Assembly: GCF_001469895.1 (NCBI RefSeq)
Contig: NZ_LOPY01000052.1
Span: 248,001-312,000 of the forward strand
Direction: 5' to 3'
Length of the DNA stretch: 64,000 nucleotides
DNA from: Pseudoalteromonas sp. XI10
Lineage (GTDB): Bacteria > Pseudomonadota > Gammaproteobacteria > Enterobacterales > Alteromonadaceae
The notes under the pieces were generated by a model. It did no database searches and was not told the DNA's origin. It was given only the letters and a program-made list of their open reading frames with translations. A program made the position numbers and the translations under genes. Below are positions 38,081-48,900 of this stretch, one piece after another. Position 1 is the stretch's first letter. Each line of letters starts with the position of its first letter.

Positions 38081-38203
38081 TACTTTTACCGTTACAGGGT
38101 GATTGTTTCTATTATGACAAAATTGTATGACATTTTTGTGGTTTTTATGACACAAGGCCGTCTACAATATAGAGAACGAGTGAACGTAGTTATGAGTATC
38201 ACT

Positions 38204-38983
38204 ATGAAACGCTATATTACCAGTTTATTGTTATTACTTTGCAGCAGCTTTGCACTTGCAACCTCTTTTGAGAAAGTTGTGGTGGCTGTTGATCATGCGC
38301 CTCCTTATGGCATGGTCTCTGAAGATGGTAGAGTCAGTGGCGCAATAGTGGATATTATGCGTGAAATTCAGCGTACCTTACCAATCAAGCTTGAATATGT
38401 CGCTTGCCCGTTTTCTCGTTGTTTAAAAATGCTCGAGCAGAATGAGCTAGATGTGATGGGCGGGCTTATTCGCACAGAAGCGCGCGAGCAAAAAATACAG
38501 TTTCTTACCCCGCCGTATATGATGCTGTCATCTTCTTTCGTGTTTTATGCAAAAGCTGATAGCGAACTTAAAATAAATAACTACCAAGACCTAGTCGGGA
38601 AGCGCATTGCGGTAATGCGAGGTGCTGCGCATTTTCCTCGTTTTGATAACGATAAAACACTCACTAAAGTTGAAGCCTTAAGCGAACATAATGCGTTTGA
38701 CATGTTACTAAAAGACCGTGTTGAACTGGTAATTGCTGTTGAGGAAACAGCTGACCACGCCTCAGTATTTTTGCAGCGGCCTTCACAAGAAATTGTAAAA
38801 ATGCCTTATCGCTATAAAGATGTTATTTATGGTCACATTGCCCTAAGTAAACAGTTTGCAAGCTCGGGTTTAGCCGAAAAAATTCAAGACCGCCTCAATA
38901 CGTTAGTCCTCAATGGCCGTTTAACAGAATTGGTCAAAAGTTATAACTTACCTCCGGTTACTGCTGTAGCAATCGATAAGTAA
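38204..38983 (+). CDS. Periplasmic solute-binding protein, family 3 (amino-acid type)
   Basis: About 259 residues with a signal peptide (MKRYITSLLLLLCSSFALA), followed by a PBP-II fold: VVVAVDHAPPYGMVSEDGRVSGAIVDI..., AREQKIQFLTPPYM, and DLVGKRIAVMRGA. No ABC permease is near, so it may act as an orphan binder or like the secreted SBP-3 proteins common in these bacteria. The start is uncertain: ATG 38192 is also possible and neither has a strong ribosome site. Ligand unknown. Confidence 0.82.
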   Translation: MKRYITSLLLLLCSSFALATSFEKVVVAVDHAPPYGMVSEDGRVSGAIVDIMREIQRTLPIKLEYVACPFSRCLKMLEQNELDVMGGLIRTEAREQKIQFLTPPYMMLSSSFVFYAKADSELKINNYQDLVGKRIAVMRGAAHFPRFDNDKTLTKVEALSEHNAFDMLLKDRVELVIAVEETADHASVFLQRPSQEIVKMPYRYKDVIYGHIALSKQFASSGLAEKIQDRLNTLVLNGRLTELVKSYNLPPVTAVAIDK

Positions 38984-39063
38984 CCCATTCTTCATAGTTT
39001 GTTCATAGACGTTCATTCATAATTGTTAACAATTCAATTTGAATAATTGCCATGGAGAGACAC

Positions 39064-39696
39064 ATGACTTTTACAAAATCAGTTTTAACAGTGGGCGTAT
39101 TAGCCGTTCTATTAACAGGTTGTGAGACAACGAATACAGGTAAAGGCGCTGCGATTGGTGCTGCTACAGGTGCAGTACTAGGTAAAGCAACGGGTGACCA
39201 TGACGATAAACGTATCTTCATTGGTGCGGCTATTGGTGCATTAGCGGGTGCTGCCGTTGGCGATTATATGGATAAGCAAGAAGAAGCATTTCGCGATGAG
39301 CTTGCAGGTTCAGGTGTTGAAGTGGTTCGTGAAGGCGACAATATTCGTCTAGTGATGCCATCAAATATTACTTTTGCAACTGACCAATCTTATATTTCGT
39401 CTGGCTTTCATAGCACCCTAGATGCGATTGCTAAGGTAATGAATAAATACGAAAAAACCTACTTAAGCGTTGAAGGTCATACCGACAGCACAGGTAAAGA
39501 TAGCTACAATATGACGTTATCTCAACAACGTGCGCAAAGCGTAAAAGATTACTTAGTTAATCATCAGATTATGTCTGCGCGTATCAGCACTCGAGGCTAT
39601 GGTGAAACACGCCCTGTAGCGAGCAATGACTCAGCAAATGGCCGAGCTTTAAACCGCCGCGTAGAAATTCAGATCGTACCGAATACACAAGGTTAG
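39064..39696 (+). CDS. OmpA-family lipoprotein with glycine zipper
   Basis: 210 residues. A lipoprotein signal ends in LLTGC, so the cysteine would be lipidated. A glycine-zipper region (GAAIGAATGAVLGKATG and IGAAIGALAGAAVG, about 28-72) likely inserts in or spans a membrane. The C-terminal OmpA domain (EGHTDSTGKDSYNMTLSQQR, NRRVEIQI) binds peptidoglycan. The architecture is that of YiaD-type proteins, which tie the outer membrane to the wall. GGAGAG lies six bases before ATG 39064, deciding the start. Confidence 0.9.
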   Translation: MTFTKSVLTVGVLAVLLTGCETTNTGKGAAIGAATGAVLGKATGDHDDKRIFIGAAIGALAGAAVGDYMDKQEEAFRDELAGSGVEVVREGDNIRLVMPSNITFATDQSYISSGFHSTLDAIAKVMNKYEKTYLSVEGHTDSTGKDSYNMTLSQQRAQSVKDYLVNHQIMSARISTRGYGETRPVASNDSANGRALNRRVEIQIVPNTQG

Positions 39697-39716
39697 ATTT
39701 TATATCTAGATTTGTG

Positions 39717-39747
39717 GTCAGGTTTGATATGCCCTTTCAAACCTGAC
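39717..39747. terminator. Hairpin between the OmpA-like lipoprotein and the ABC exporter
   Basis: A perfect 11-base stem (GTCAGGTTTGA with TCAAACCTGAC) and nine-base loop between two convergent genes. The following bases (ATTTCCC) have only three T, so it is a moderate terminator at best. Confidence 0.6.
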
Positions 39748-39757
39748 ATTTCCCTTC

Positions 39758-41530
39758 TTAATCTCGATTAAACTGTAATTCGCACAATTGTTTATACAAT
39801 GGGTTAGTTTCAAACAATTGCTGATGCGTACCCGTTGCAATAATTTCCCCTTTATCCATCACGACAATTACATCGGCGTGTTTAACTGTTGCTAAACGAT
39901 GGGCAATAATCAGTGTTGTTCTGTCTTTCATTAGATGCTCAAGGGCAGCTTGTACATGAAACTCACTTTGTGCGTCGAGTGCACTGGTTGCTTCATCAAG
40001 CAATAAAATGGCAGGGTCTTTTAATATTGCACGCGCTAGTACTATGCGTTGTTTTTGCCCACCTGAGAGCCTAACACCTTGCTCACCTAAAAAGCTGTGA
40101 TAACCATCTGGTAGTTGCTTAATAAACTCATCGGCATGGGCATATTTAGCCGCAGCATATACTTGCTCGTCGCTGGCGCTTGGGTTGCCATAGCGAATGT
40201 TATGCATTACATCAGAGCTAAATAAAATTGGGTTTTGTGCCACCATGCCCATTTGCTGGCGTAAGCAATCAAGAGAGAGTGCTTTTATGTCTATTCCTGC
40301 CAGCGAAATACTCCCAGAGCTTGGGTCATAAAAGCGCTGTAGTAACTCAAACAATGTTGTCTTACCAGCGCCTGATGGGCCAACGATTGCAACAGTTTGC
40401 CCTTGTTTTACTTGTAAATTAAGCGCATTTAAAGCGGCTTTATCTGGCCTTGAAGGGTAATGAAAAGAAACATCATTAAACTGAATAGCAGGGTGATTAA
40501 GCTTGTTTTCCTCAAGTTGTGCATCATGATTTGTATCTGGGCTTTTGATCATGCTTTTAACGGCGAGCAGCTCTAACAATCGTGCAGCTGCACCTGCTGC
40601 TCTTTGCAACTCACCGTACACTTCGGCAACGGTTGCTACAGACATCGCCACCATAATCGCATAGAACACAAAAGCACCGAGCTCACCACCAGTCATGGTG
40701 CCAGCTAATACGTCGCTGCCACCGACCCACAGCATCACGCTAATGGCACTAAAGGTCAGAAATATAACTGCTGCAATCAAAAACGAGCGCTGTTTGATAC
40801 GGCTCTTCGCTACTTGAAACGCCTTGTTGGTTTCTTCGCTAAATGCGGCTTTTTCACGTTCTTCGTGACTATAACTTTGCACTACTTTAATATTTTGAAT
40901 GATCTCACCAGCATAGGTGCTGATATCGGCAATGGCATCTTGGCTTGAGCTAGCCAGCTTTCTCACTTTTCGGCCAAAAATCATCATCGGCAGTAGTACT
41001 ACGGGCACGCAGGCAACAACCACAAGAGTTAGCTTTAGGTTGGTGATAAGTAGCATAGCCAAGCCACCAATCAGCATTAAGCTACTGCGTAATGCCATCG
41101 AAAAAGAGGAGCCAATGATAGATTGCAACAAGGTGGTGTCGGTGGTTAGTCGCGACATCAGCTCGCCGCTGCGGTTTTCTTCAAAGTAGCTGGGGTGTAA
41201 TGTAACGATGCGATCAAACACGGCTTTACGGATATCGTTACTGACTCGCTCACCAATCCACGACATTAAATAAAAGCGACAAAAAGTACCTACAGCCAAT
41301 AAGCTTATTAAACCAATCAATACCATCACCGCTTGTTGAAGCTGAGCTTGTGAGCCCGCAATAAAGCCATGGTCGATAACAAATTTAACGCCTTGTCCGA
41401 GTGACAAGTTAACACCGGCCGTAAGCAGCAAGGCGCCTAGGGCTGCAAACACCATCCATTTATAGGGTTTTATAAAAGCTAAAATCGGTAACAGGCTACT
41501 AAATGCGGCCTTTTCTTTATTGTTAGACAT
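39758..41530 (-). CDS. ABC exporter with fused permease and ATPase (MsbA-like)
   Basis: 590 residues: a six-helix transmembrane domain (about 20-310), then the nucleotide-binding domain with Walker A GPSGAGKTT, Q loop, signature LSGGQKQR, Walker B ILLLDEATSALD and the switch His in IIAHR. It is a homodimeric half-transporter of the type I exporter class. The family includes MsbA and multidrug exporters, and the sequence does not tell which. It stands alone, facing the OmpA-like gene. Confidence 0.9.
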   Translation of the reverse strand: MSNNKEKAAFSSLLPILAFIKPYKWMVFAALGALLLTAGVNLSLGQGVKFVIDHGFIAGSQAQLQQAVMVLIGLISLLAVGTFCRFYLMSWIGERVSNDIRKAVFDRIVTLHPSYFEENRSGELMSRLTTDTTLLQSIIGSSFSMALRSSLMLIGGLAMLLITNLKLTLVVVACVPVVLLPMMIFGRKVRKLASSSQDAIADISTYAGEIIQNIKVVQSYSHEEREKAAFSEETNKAFQVAKSRIKQRSFLIAAVIFLTFSAISVMLWVGGSDVLAGTMTGGELGAFVFYAIMVAMSVATVAEVYGELQRAAGAAARLLELLAVKSMIKSPDTNHDAQLEENKLNHPAIQFNDVSFHYPSRPDKAALNALNLQVKQGQTVAIVGPSGAGKTTLFELLQRFYDPSSGSISLAGIDIKALSLDCLRQQMGMVAQNPILFSSDVMHNIRYGNPSASDEQVYAAAKYAHADEFIKQLPDGYHSFLGEQGVRLSGGQKQRIVLARAILKDPAILLLDEATSALDAQSEFHVQAALEHLMKDRTTLIIAHRLATVKHADVIVVMDKGEIIATGTHQQLFETNPLYKQLCELQFNRD

Positions 41531-41607
41531 GCTAGATTCTTGTTGGTGAATAGGGTATAGATATGGTTATCAATGCTCTAAAAATCAACAGTTATTAAGG
41601 GATTAGT

Positions 41608-42012
41608 ATGGAATCTACAACGATCAGTGGTCAATTCACCGTAAAGTTAAACCCAATTGGCGGCTATGCCACAGGGCAAGATGGCGTAAATTTGGGACGC
41701 ATGTCGATTGATAAACAGTTTTCAGGTCCATTAGAGGCTACAAGCCAAGGCGAAATGCTCAGTGCCATGACTGCAACTCAGGGCAGTGCAGGTTATGTAG
41801 CGATTGAACAGGTCGTCGGTAGCTTAGAGGGTAAGCAAGGCAGTTTTGTACTACAACATTTTGGCACTATGGATAAAGGGGCTGACCGATTGATTTTAGA
41901 AGTGGTGCCTGACTCTGGCGCAGGAGAGCTTGAAGGTCTTTCTGGTAAAATGGCAATTCGAATTGAATCGGGTATTCATCATTATGACTTTGAATACCAA
42001 CTGATGGACTAA
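41608..42012 (+). CDS. DUF3224 domain protein
   Basis: 134 residues without signal peptide. The pattern TISGQFTVKLNP ... MSIDKQFSGPLEATSQGEMLSA ... GYVAIEQVVGSLEGKQGSFVLQHFGTM is that of DUF3224, a small beta-barrel family whose members bind unknown ligands. GGGA stands before the ATG. It is followed by the 59-residue gene after one base and the LysE gene after that, so all three are probably one operon. No function is known to me for the family. Confidence 0.85.
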   Translation: MESTTISGQFTVKLNPIGGYATGQDGVNLGRMSIDKQFSGPLEATSQGEMLSAMTATQGSAGYVAIEQVVGSLEGKQGSFVLQHFGTMDKGADRLILEVVPDSGAGELEGLSGKMAIRIESGIHHYDFEYQLMD

Positions 42013-42013
42013 C

Positions 42014-42193
42014 ATGCAAAAAGTAGTTGAGTTTAAAAAGAAGCGCTTTTTCGGCGGCATCGATATTGATGCATTAAATCAACGGGTGTTCGAATTAGGC
42101 CAAGCTGGCTGGCAAGTGAAAACCATCACCACTGCCACTGGGGTTTATGGTCAGATAACATCTGTTTTATTACTAATTGAGAATAACGAATAA
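42014..42193 (+). CDS. Small DUF4177-like protein
   Basis: A 59-residue gene, MQKVVEFKKKRFFGGIDIDA followed by LNQRVFELGQAGWQVKTITT and a beta-rich end. The KVVEF start, the LNQ..ELGQAGW..K motif and the final strand are like DUF4177 (a short two-strand, one-helix fold). The start lies one base after the DUF3224 stop, and its own stop overlaps the LysE start as TAATG, so spacing strongly supports a translated gene in this operon. Function unknown. Confidence 0.75.
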   Translation: MQKVVEFKKKRFFGGIDIDALNQRVFELGQAGWQVKTITTATGVYGQITSVLLLIENNE

Positions 42194-42810
42194 TGACACT
42201 AACTGAGTGGTTGAGTTTAGTTTTAATTTGCGTGATGGGGGCAATGTCGCCGGGGCCGAGTTTAGCTGTGGTTTTAAAACACAGTTTACATGGTGGTATG
42301 AAGAACGGCATGTTAGCGGCGTTGAGCCACGGTATTGGGGTTGGCTTTTATGCGTGTGCCTCGTTACTAGGTTTAGGTGCGCTGATGACTCAGTTACCAA
42401 CGCTTTATCAAGTGCTGGTCTATGGCGGTGCAGCCTATCTCGCATATTTGGGTATTCGTATTCTGTTAGCTAAACCTAGCTCGCAAGCACTGAATGTTGA
42501 GCAAACTAAGCCGAGCCCTCGCAGCGCGCTGCAAGACGGCTTTGCCATTGCCTTTTTAAACCCAAAACTTGCGGTGTTCTTTTTAGCGTTGTTTTCGCAA
42601 TTTATTGACCCTGAGAACCTGACTTTGCAAGTTGGTTTAATCATGTGTTTAACGGTATTTGTGCTTGATACAGGCTGGTACCTACTTGTTGCACTGTTAA
42701 CCGAAATATCAAAAAAGCGTTTTGGTTTCACCAAGACAAATCCATGGCTCGAAAAATTGCTAGGGGTGATCTTTATTGCCTTAGCTGTTCGCGTTGTTAT
42801 TACCCTATAA
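42193..42810 (+). CDS. LysE/RhtB family amino-acid exporter
   Basis: 205 residues with six hydrophobic helices and the family start LSLVLICVMGAMSPGPSLAVVLK; GIRILLA and FLNPKLAVFFLALFSQF are further conserved points. These carriers export amino acids such as threonine, homoserine or lysine. It is coupled to the small gene before it (TAATG) and probably belongs to the same operon as the DUF3224 gene. Substrate not assignable. Confidence 0.9.
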   Translation: MTLTEWLSLVLICVMGAMSPGPSLAVVLKHSLHGGMKNGMLAALSHGIGVGFYACASLLGLGALMTQLPTLYQVLVYGGAAYLAYLGIRILLAKPSSQALNVEQTKPSPRSALQDGFAIAFLNPKLAVFFLALFSQFIDPENLTLQVGLIMCLTVFVLDTGWYLLVALLTEISKKRFGFTKTNPWLEKLLGVIFIALAVRVVITL

Positions 42811-42882
42811 ATCCCTCTATATTGCGATTACATCACTAATAAAAAAGGGTTGTGATCGCTGCTCTCCCCAGCAAGCTCCTAT

Positions 42883-42896
42883 TGCATACGTATTCA
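42883..42896. promoter_or_regulatory. Putative operator TGCATACGTATTCA upstream of the TonB receptor
   Basis: The same 14 bases as at 27276-27289 before GH97, here 101 bases upstream of the receptor start. A weak -35-like TTGCAT overlaps it. The match and equal distances in front of two alpha-glucan genes suggest one regulator, possibly a LacI-type MalR. Confidence 0.55.
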
Positions 42897-42997
42897 TCAC
42901 ACAATATTTACCTTTTGGTTACACTTTATTGGTTGTTTTTTGACAACAACAATAACCACAAATACAACACCTCCAACGACAACAGGGTGGAAATCCA

Positions 42998-45892
42998 ATG
43001 GGGAAATTCAAGCTAAGTGCGCTTATGCTGGCTTTAGTGGCAGCAAATAGTGCAATAGCGGCGACGGAAGAAGAACGCACATCAGCAAAGGAAATCGATC
43101 CTGAGCTAGAAGTAATCGAAGTGCGCGGCTTTAGTCGCAGCTTAATTCAATCATTAAATCAAAAACGCTTTAGCGACACTGTCTCTGAGCAACTATCAGC
43201 TGATGACTTAGGGGCATTACCTGATGTGTCTATGGCAGATGCATTAACACGTCTACCGGGGATCTCGGCGGTACGTACCGGTGGCCAAGCTGCCGAAATC
43301 AACATTCGCGGTTTATCTGGTGGATTTGTTTTTTCGACATTAAATGGTCGAGAGCAAGTATCTACTAGTGGTAGTCGCAGTATTGAGTTTGACCAATATC
43401 CGTCAGAGTTAATCAGTTCCGCGGCGGTCTACAAGTCGCCAAAAGCATCACTTATTGAAGGGGGCGTAGCAGGTACGGTAGAGCTACAAACAGCCAGCCC
43501 ATTGGATAATGACCAGCAACACAAATTTACTGCGAATGTGCGTGGTATGTATAACGACCGTGCTTCAGAGGTATTTGATGCCACGGAGTATGGCGACCGT
43601 ATTAGCTTTTCTTACCAAGGCAAGTTTCTTGACGATACGCTAGGTGTCGCACTGGGTTACGCGCGCTTATTCCAACCAAGTGTGGCGACTCAGTTTATCG
43701 GTTTAGCATATAACGGTAATAAAGATGTTGATGGGCTAGCAAATGATACCGATGGCCCTGCTGATAACCCTGCTAATGAATACATCAGTGAAGGTTTTGA
43801 GCTTCAGCACTTAGGTGGTGAAGAAACCCGTAATGGTTATTTAACCTCAATTGAATGGGTGCCAGCCGATAACTTTAAACTAAAAGGTGATGCGTTTTTA
43901 TCGCGTTTTGATAGCGAATCATTTGCCCGTGGTTTTCGGGTTAAGTTTGGTGGTCCGTCTGCGGTGTATGCTAACCCAGTGCTTGACGGTAATGCGGTGA
44001 TTGGTGGTGCGATTAACCGCACATCAAATAGCTTTACCCGTGTTGAAATCGTTAATGATGATAACCAAGACTTTGATGAAGTAGACAGCTACGGCATTAA
44101 TGCCGATTGGCAAGTTACTGAGCGTTTAAACGTCAATGCTGACGTGTCGCTATCACGTGCGAAAAGTAATTTCCGCAATGGTTTACTTTGGGCATTGGTA
44201 GCAGAAGATGCCACCGTTGAGAACCCTGTGTTCGATACCAATGTATCGCTTAACTATCAATTGAACGGCTTAAACTTACCTGATGTAGGTTTTAACCAAG
44301 CCGACGCATTTAGCGATATTGACCGAGTTATGGTCAGTAAATACGGTATTTACCCGTATGAAAATGAAGATGAAGTAAAAGCATTTCGACTCGATTTTAA
44401 GTATGAGTTAGAGAGTAACTGGTTTAGCTCAATTGAATTTGGTGCGCGTTATTCAGACCGTGAGTACAGCAATAATCGCTCTGTATTTGAATACGGTAAC
44501 GATGGTGCATTTTCTTCGACTCAACCACCGCTTCGTCTTACCGATGACATGACCACCGTAGTTGATTGGCAAGGTGAGTTTAGTTATTTCCCATCATATT
44601 TAGCGATAGATTTAGATAAAGCACTCAACGCATGGTTTCCTGATGGGACTCCGCAGCCTGTACAGACCTGGGGTAACGCCGATGGTGTTGTGGATTTAGA
44701 TGGTGATGGTGAGCCAGATGCGCAAGGCTATACCACTAACTACTCATGGACCATGTTACAAAGTGGTTCAGTGTATGAAGAAGTAGTGTCAGCCTATCTG
44801 ATGCTTAACATTGATACTGAAATTGGCACTCTACCCGTTACAGGTAATATTGGTATTCGCCGAGTAGATACCGATCAGTCAGCGACGGTACTCGAAAACG
44901 TCGGTGGCGACCCACAACTCGGTGCGCAGTATATTGTTGATGACAATGGCATTGTTAACGACCTTTATGCACCAAGCGTGTTAGGCATTAAATACACTGA
45001 CTACCTGCCTTCATTAAATCTGAACTTTAAAGTCAGTGACGCGACACAAATTCGTTTTGCTGCGGCAAAAGTGATGGCCCGTGCTCCGATTAACCGTTTA
45101 GCGGGTGATGCCAGTGCATCGGTTAACAATGACGGCGAAATTAACGGTTCAAGTACTAATAACCCATTCTTAAAACCTTTCTATGCTGATCAATACGATA
45201 TCTCCTACGAGCAATACTTTGAAGACACCGATGGTGCACTGGTTGTTGCTGCGTTTTATAAGAATATCGACTCATTCATAGATACGGTAGCCATCGAGAA
45301 CTTTGACTTTAAGGGTAATGGTTTTAACGTACCAGAATACATTGTTGACCCTGTCAGCGGTGAGCAAATCGAAACCACAAATGGGGTGTACACAACTGCG
45401 GTTAACAACGCCAAGGGCGGTTATATTCGTGGTATTGAGCTTGCCTATACGCAAGTTTTCTCTTTCTTACCCTCACCGTTTGAAGGCCTAGGTATTAACG
45501 CCAGTTACTCATATACCGAGAGTGAAGTGCAATCTATTACCGATTTAGGTGGTGATTCTGTGTCGCAAGACTTGCCTGGCCTTTCAAACAATGTCTTTAA
45601 CGGCACACTTTTTTACAGCTATGAAAACTTTGAGACACGTTTGAATGTGCGTTATCGCGATGATTTCGTTTCAGAGCAAGTTGCTGTCAATGAGCAAGTG
45701 GTGAATTTTGATGCAGAAACGGTTGTCGATTTCCAAACGTCGTATCAGTTCACAGATTCATTCGGCATGTTATTACAAGTGAATAACTTAACCGATGAAC
45801 CAACACAAAGCTACTTTGGAACAACCAGTAAAACAGGCACCACGCAATTCTTTGGTCGTCAGTTTTATCTAGGTTTTACCTATAACCATTGA
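42998..45892 (+). CDS. TonB-dependent outer-membrane receptor, probably for alpha-glucan oligosaccharides
   Basis: 964 residues. Signal peptide (MGKFKLSALMLALVAANSAIA), a TonB-box-like stretch (LEVIEVRG, about 32-39), a plug domain (LGALPDVSMADALTRLPGIS, GGQAAEINIRGLSGG) and a large 22-strand barrel, ending in RQFYLGFTYNH. The plug pattern is that of the sugar-related TonB receptors of marine Gammaproteobacteria and Xanthomonads. The pullulanase gene follows after 22 bases, so the receptor likely imports maltodextrins released from pullulan or glycogen. The terminal residue is His, not the usual Phe, but the penultimate barrel strand is aromatic. Confidence 0.9.
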   Translation: MGKFKLSALMLALVAANSAIAATEEERTSAKEIDPELEVIEVRGFSRSLIQSLNQKRFSDTVSEQLSADDLGALPDVSMADALTRLPGISAVRTGGQAAEINIRGLSGGFVFSTLNGREQVSTSGSRSIEFDQYPSELISSAAVYKSPKASLIEGGVAGTVELQTASPLDNDQQHKFTANVRGMYNDRASEVFDATEYGDRISFSYQGKFLDDTLGVALGYARLFQPSVATQFIGLAYNGNKDVDGLANDTDGPADNPANEYISEGFELQHLGGEETRNGYLTSIEWVPADNFKLKGDAFLSRFDSESFARGFRVKFGGPSAVYANPVLDGNAVIGGAINRTSNSFTRVEIVNDDNQDFDEVDSYGINADWQVTERLNVNADVSLSRAKSNFRNGLLWALVAEDATVENPVFDTNVSLNYQLNGLNLPDVGFNQADAFSDIDRVMVSKYGIYPYENEDEVKAFRLDFKYELESNWFSSIEFGARYSDREYSNNRSVFEYGNDGAFSSTQPPLRLTDDMTTVVDWQGEFSYFPSYLAIDLDKALNAWFPDGTPQPVQTWGNADGVVDLDGDGEPDAQGYTTNYSWTMLQSGSVYEEVVSAYLMLNIDTEIGTLPVTGNIGIRRVDTDQSATVLENVGGDPQLGAQYIVDDNGIVNDLYAPSVLGIKYTDYLPSLNLNFKVSDATQIRFAAAKVMARAPINRLAGDASASVNNDGEINGSSTNNPFLKPFYADQYDISYEQYFEDTDGALVVAAFYKNIDSFIDTVAIENFDFKGNGFNVPEYIVDPVSGEQIETTNGVYTTAVNNAKGGYIRGIELAYTQVFSFLPSPFEGLGINASYSYTESEVQSITDLGGDSVSQDLPGLSNNVFNGTLFYSYENFETRLNVRYRDDFVSEQVAVNEQVVNFDAETVVDFQTSYQFTDSFGMLLQVNNLTDEPTQSYFGTTSKTGTTQFFGRQFYLGFTYNH

Positions 45893-45914
45893 TCAGTAAG
45901 TTGGAGATAATAAT

Positions 45915-48900
45915 ATGAAAATAATAGCTAATTTTAGCCGCTTACTGATTGCATGTAGCATGGTTTTGCTAACTGCATGTGGTGGTGGCGCTAGTAACGA
46001 TATAGATTCAGGGCAAGTTTTATTGACCTGTAGTGTCCCGCAAGTTCCCAATGAAGCGGGGACTGAGTGTGTTGATCCACCACCGATTAGTTGTCCGGCA
46101 CCAACGGTACCCGATGAGAATAATGAAAGCTGCGTGGTAGGCGCTGATCCCACTTTGCCTGATCCTGTGGTTTTCCCTGCAGACGACGAAGCCATCTTAT
46201 TCTATAACCGCACCAGTGATGATGCATACGAAGGCTATCGATTACACTCATGGAATAATGATGATTGTGATGCGTACGCAGCGCCGTTTGATGCCACTGA
46301 TTGGGCCAATGGGCATGAATACGATGGTATTGATCCTAACTATGGTGCGTACTGGATTGTAAAACTAAAAGAAGGTTACAACGAGTGTGCTAACTTCATC
46401 GTGCATATTGGTACCGAAGGGTCTGGCAAAGCGTTTGGTGATGTTGATTTAAAAATGCCATTGATGCAGGACGATGAAAAGTTCCAACGTATGAACTTTA
46501 CCATTCATGGTGAACCATCAGTATTTGAATATCCAATTGTTAGCTTAGGTGAGCGCCCGGTGAGTATTTCTGGTGCCTCAGCGCATTGGATTGATTTATC
46601 TACTATGATTTATCAGCCAAGTAATGAGCTGACAAGCATCATTAAATTACACTCATCCAACAGTGCAGATTTAGCTGTCGATGAAGATACTGGTGAGTTA
46701 AATGGTCAAGTGGTTGAGCTTACATCGACATCTTTAAGCGATGAACAAATCGCTAAAGTGCCGCACCTTGCTGGATGGAATGCATACCAAGGTAACTGGG
46801 ATGCAGCCGCTGCAAAAGAGCTTATTAAACAACAGCTGGTTGTGGCAGGCTATGATGCTGATGGCAAGCTAACAGAAGCCACTTATGTGCAAGCCGCTAA
46901 AGCCCTCGATGACTTATACACCAGTGGCGAAAGTGATGCTAATGAAGCACAACTAGGTGTGCATTACGCCAATAATGGCATTGATGTGTCGGTATGGGCT
47001 CCAACGGCAAGCAATATGAAATTAGCGCTGTATGATGCTGATAAAACAGAGCTTGAACAACTTGCTATGACCTTTGATAGCACAACGGGTATTTGGTCTA
47101 GCAATGTCGATATCAGTCACGATCGCCATTACTACCGCTTTATGTTTGATGTTTATCACCCAGCGACTAAGCAAATTGAAAGCTTATGGAGCACAGACCC
47201 TTATTCATTAAACGTTTCAACCAATGGTCTATATAGCCAACTGATCAACCTTGATGATGAAGATACTAAACCAACCGGCTGGGATGAGCGTATGGTGCCA
47301 ACGGTTGATTACCCTGAGCAAGCGGTCATTTACGAAGGCCATGTGCGTGATTTTAGTGTACGTGATGAAACCGTCAGTGAAGCAAACCGTGGTAAGTATC
47401 TTGCGTTTACTGAACTTGATAGCGCACCAATGCAACATCTCAAAAAGCTGGCAGATAATGGCTTAACCCATTTCCATTTACTACCACTGACAGATATTGG
47501 CACCATTGATGAAGATGCCAGTCAGCGTGTTGATATTACTGCAACCTTAGGTGATTTATGTAGCCGCATTGAGGATGATGCCGATGCATGTAAAACCGAA
47601 GATAAGAGTGCTTTGATAGTTGATTTAATGGCGTCATATCTACCAGGCTCTGATGATGCTCAAGCACTTGCTAATGCAATGCGTGGTGTTGATAGCTTTA
47701 ACTGGGGTTATGATCCGCATCACTTTATTGCGCCTGAAGGTTCTTACGCTTCATCACCTGAAGGTATTGCACGAGTCAAAGAAACGCGTGCGATGATCCA
47801 GTCTTTACAAGAAATTGGTTTACGTGTCGTGCTTGATGTTGTTTATAACCACACGACCTCATCAGGTGTTTGGGATAAATCAGTGTTCGATAAACTCGTT
47901 CCGGGTTATTACCACAGATACAACGAAACCTCTGGTGATATTGAGCGTTCAACCTGTTGTGAAAATACAGCAACAGAACATGTCATGATGGACAAATTTG
48001 TCGCTGATTCAATGGTGATTTTAGCCCGTGATTTTGGTTACGATAGCTTCCGCTTTGATGTGATGGGGCATATGCCAAAAGCGTCAATTATGACCGCGCT
48101 TAGTGCAGTGCAAGCGGTTGACCCAGATACTTACTTCTACGGTGAAGGGTGGAACTTTGGTGAAGTCGCTGATAACCGTTTATTTGTGCAAGCTAAACAA
48201 ATGGATATGGCTGGCAGTGAAGTAGGCACCTTTAATGACCGTATCCGTGAGGCAATTCGTGGTGGTGCGTTCTTTAGTAATAATGTCACAGATGGCAATT
48301 TATCTGAGCAAGATACGTTGCGTTTATCACTGGCAGGTAACTTACAAAACTACATTCTTAAAGACTTTAAAGGTAATTCAGCAAAAGGCAGCAGCTTTAG
48401 CTGGAGTGGTCAGCCAGCGGCTTACGCCCTTGACCCGGCTGACAGCATTAACTATGTCTCTAAGCATGATAACGAAACACTATGGGATCAGCTGCAATAT
48501 AAACATGGCACTAACTTAAGTATTGAAGAGCGTGTGCGTGTTCACAATATGGCTTTAGCTATGCCGCTGATGAGCCAAGGTATTCCATTTATGCAAATGG
48601 GGGCTGATATGCTACGTTCTAAATCAATGGATCGTAATAGTTATGATTCTGGTGATTGGTTCAACTTTGTTGATTTCAGTATGGATACCAATAACTGGAA
48701 TGTAGGCCTACCTCCTGCGCAAGATAACCAAGCGAAGTGGGGCGAAATTGCACCTATTTCAGCAAATCCTAATGCACAAGCGATGGCAAGCGACATTGAG
48801 TACGCAAGTAATGTATTTACTGAATTCTTAGCAATTCGTAGTGCCAGCCCATTATTTAGTTTAACCACAGAGCAAGACATTTTAGATCGCGTTGGCTTCC

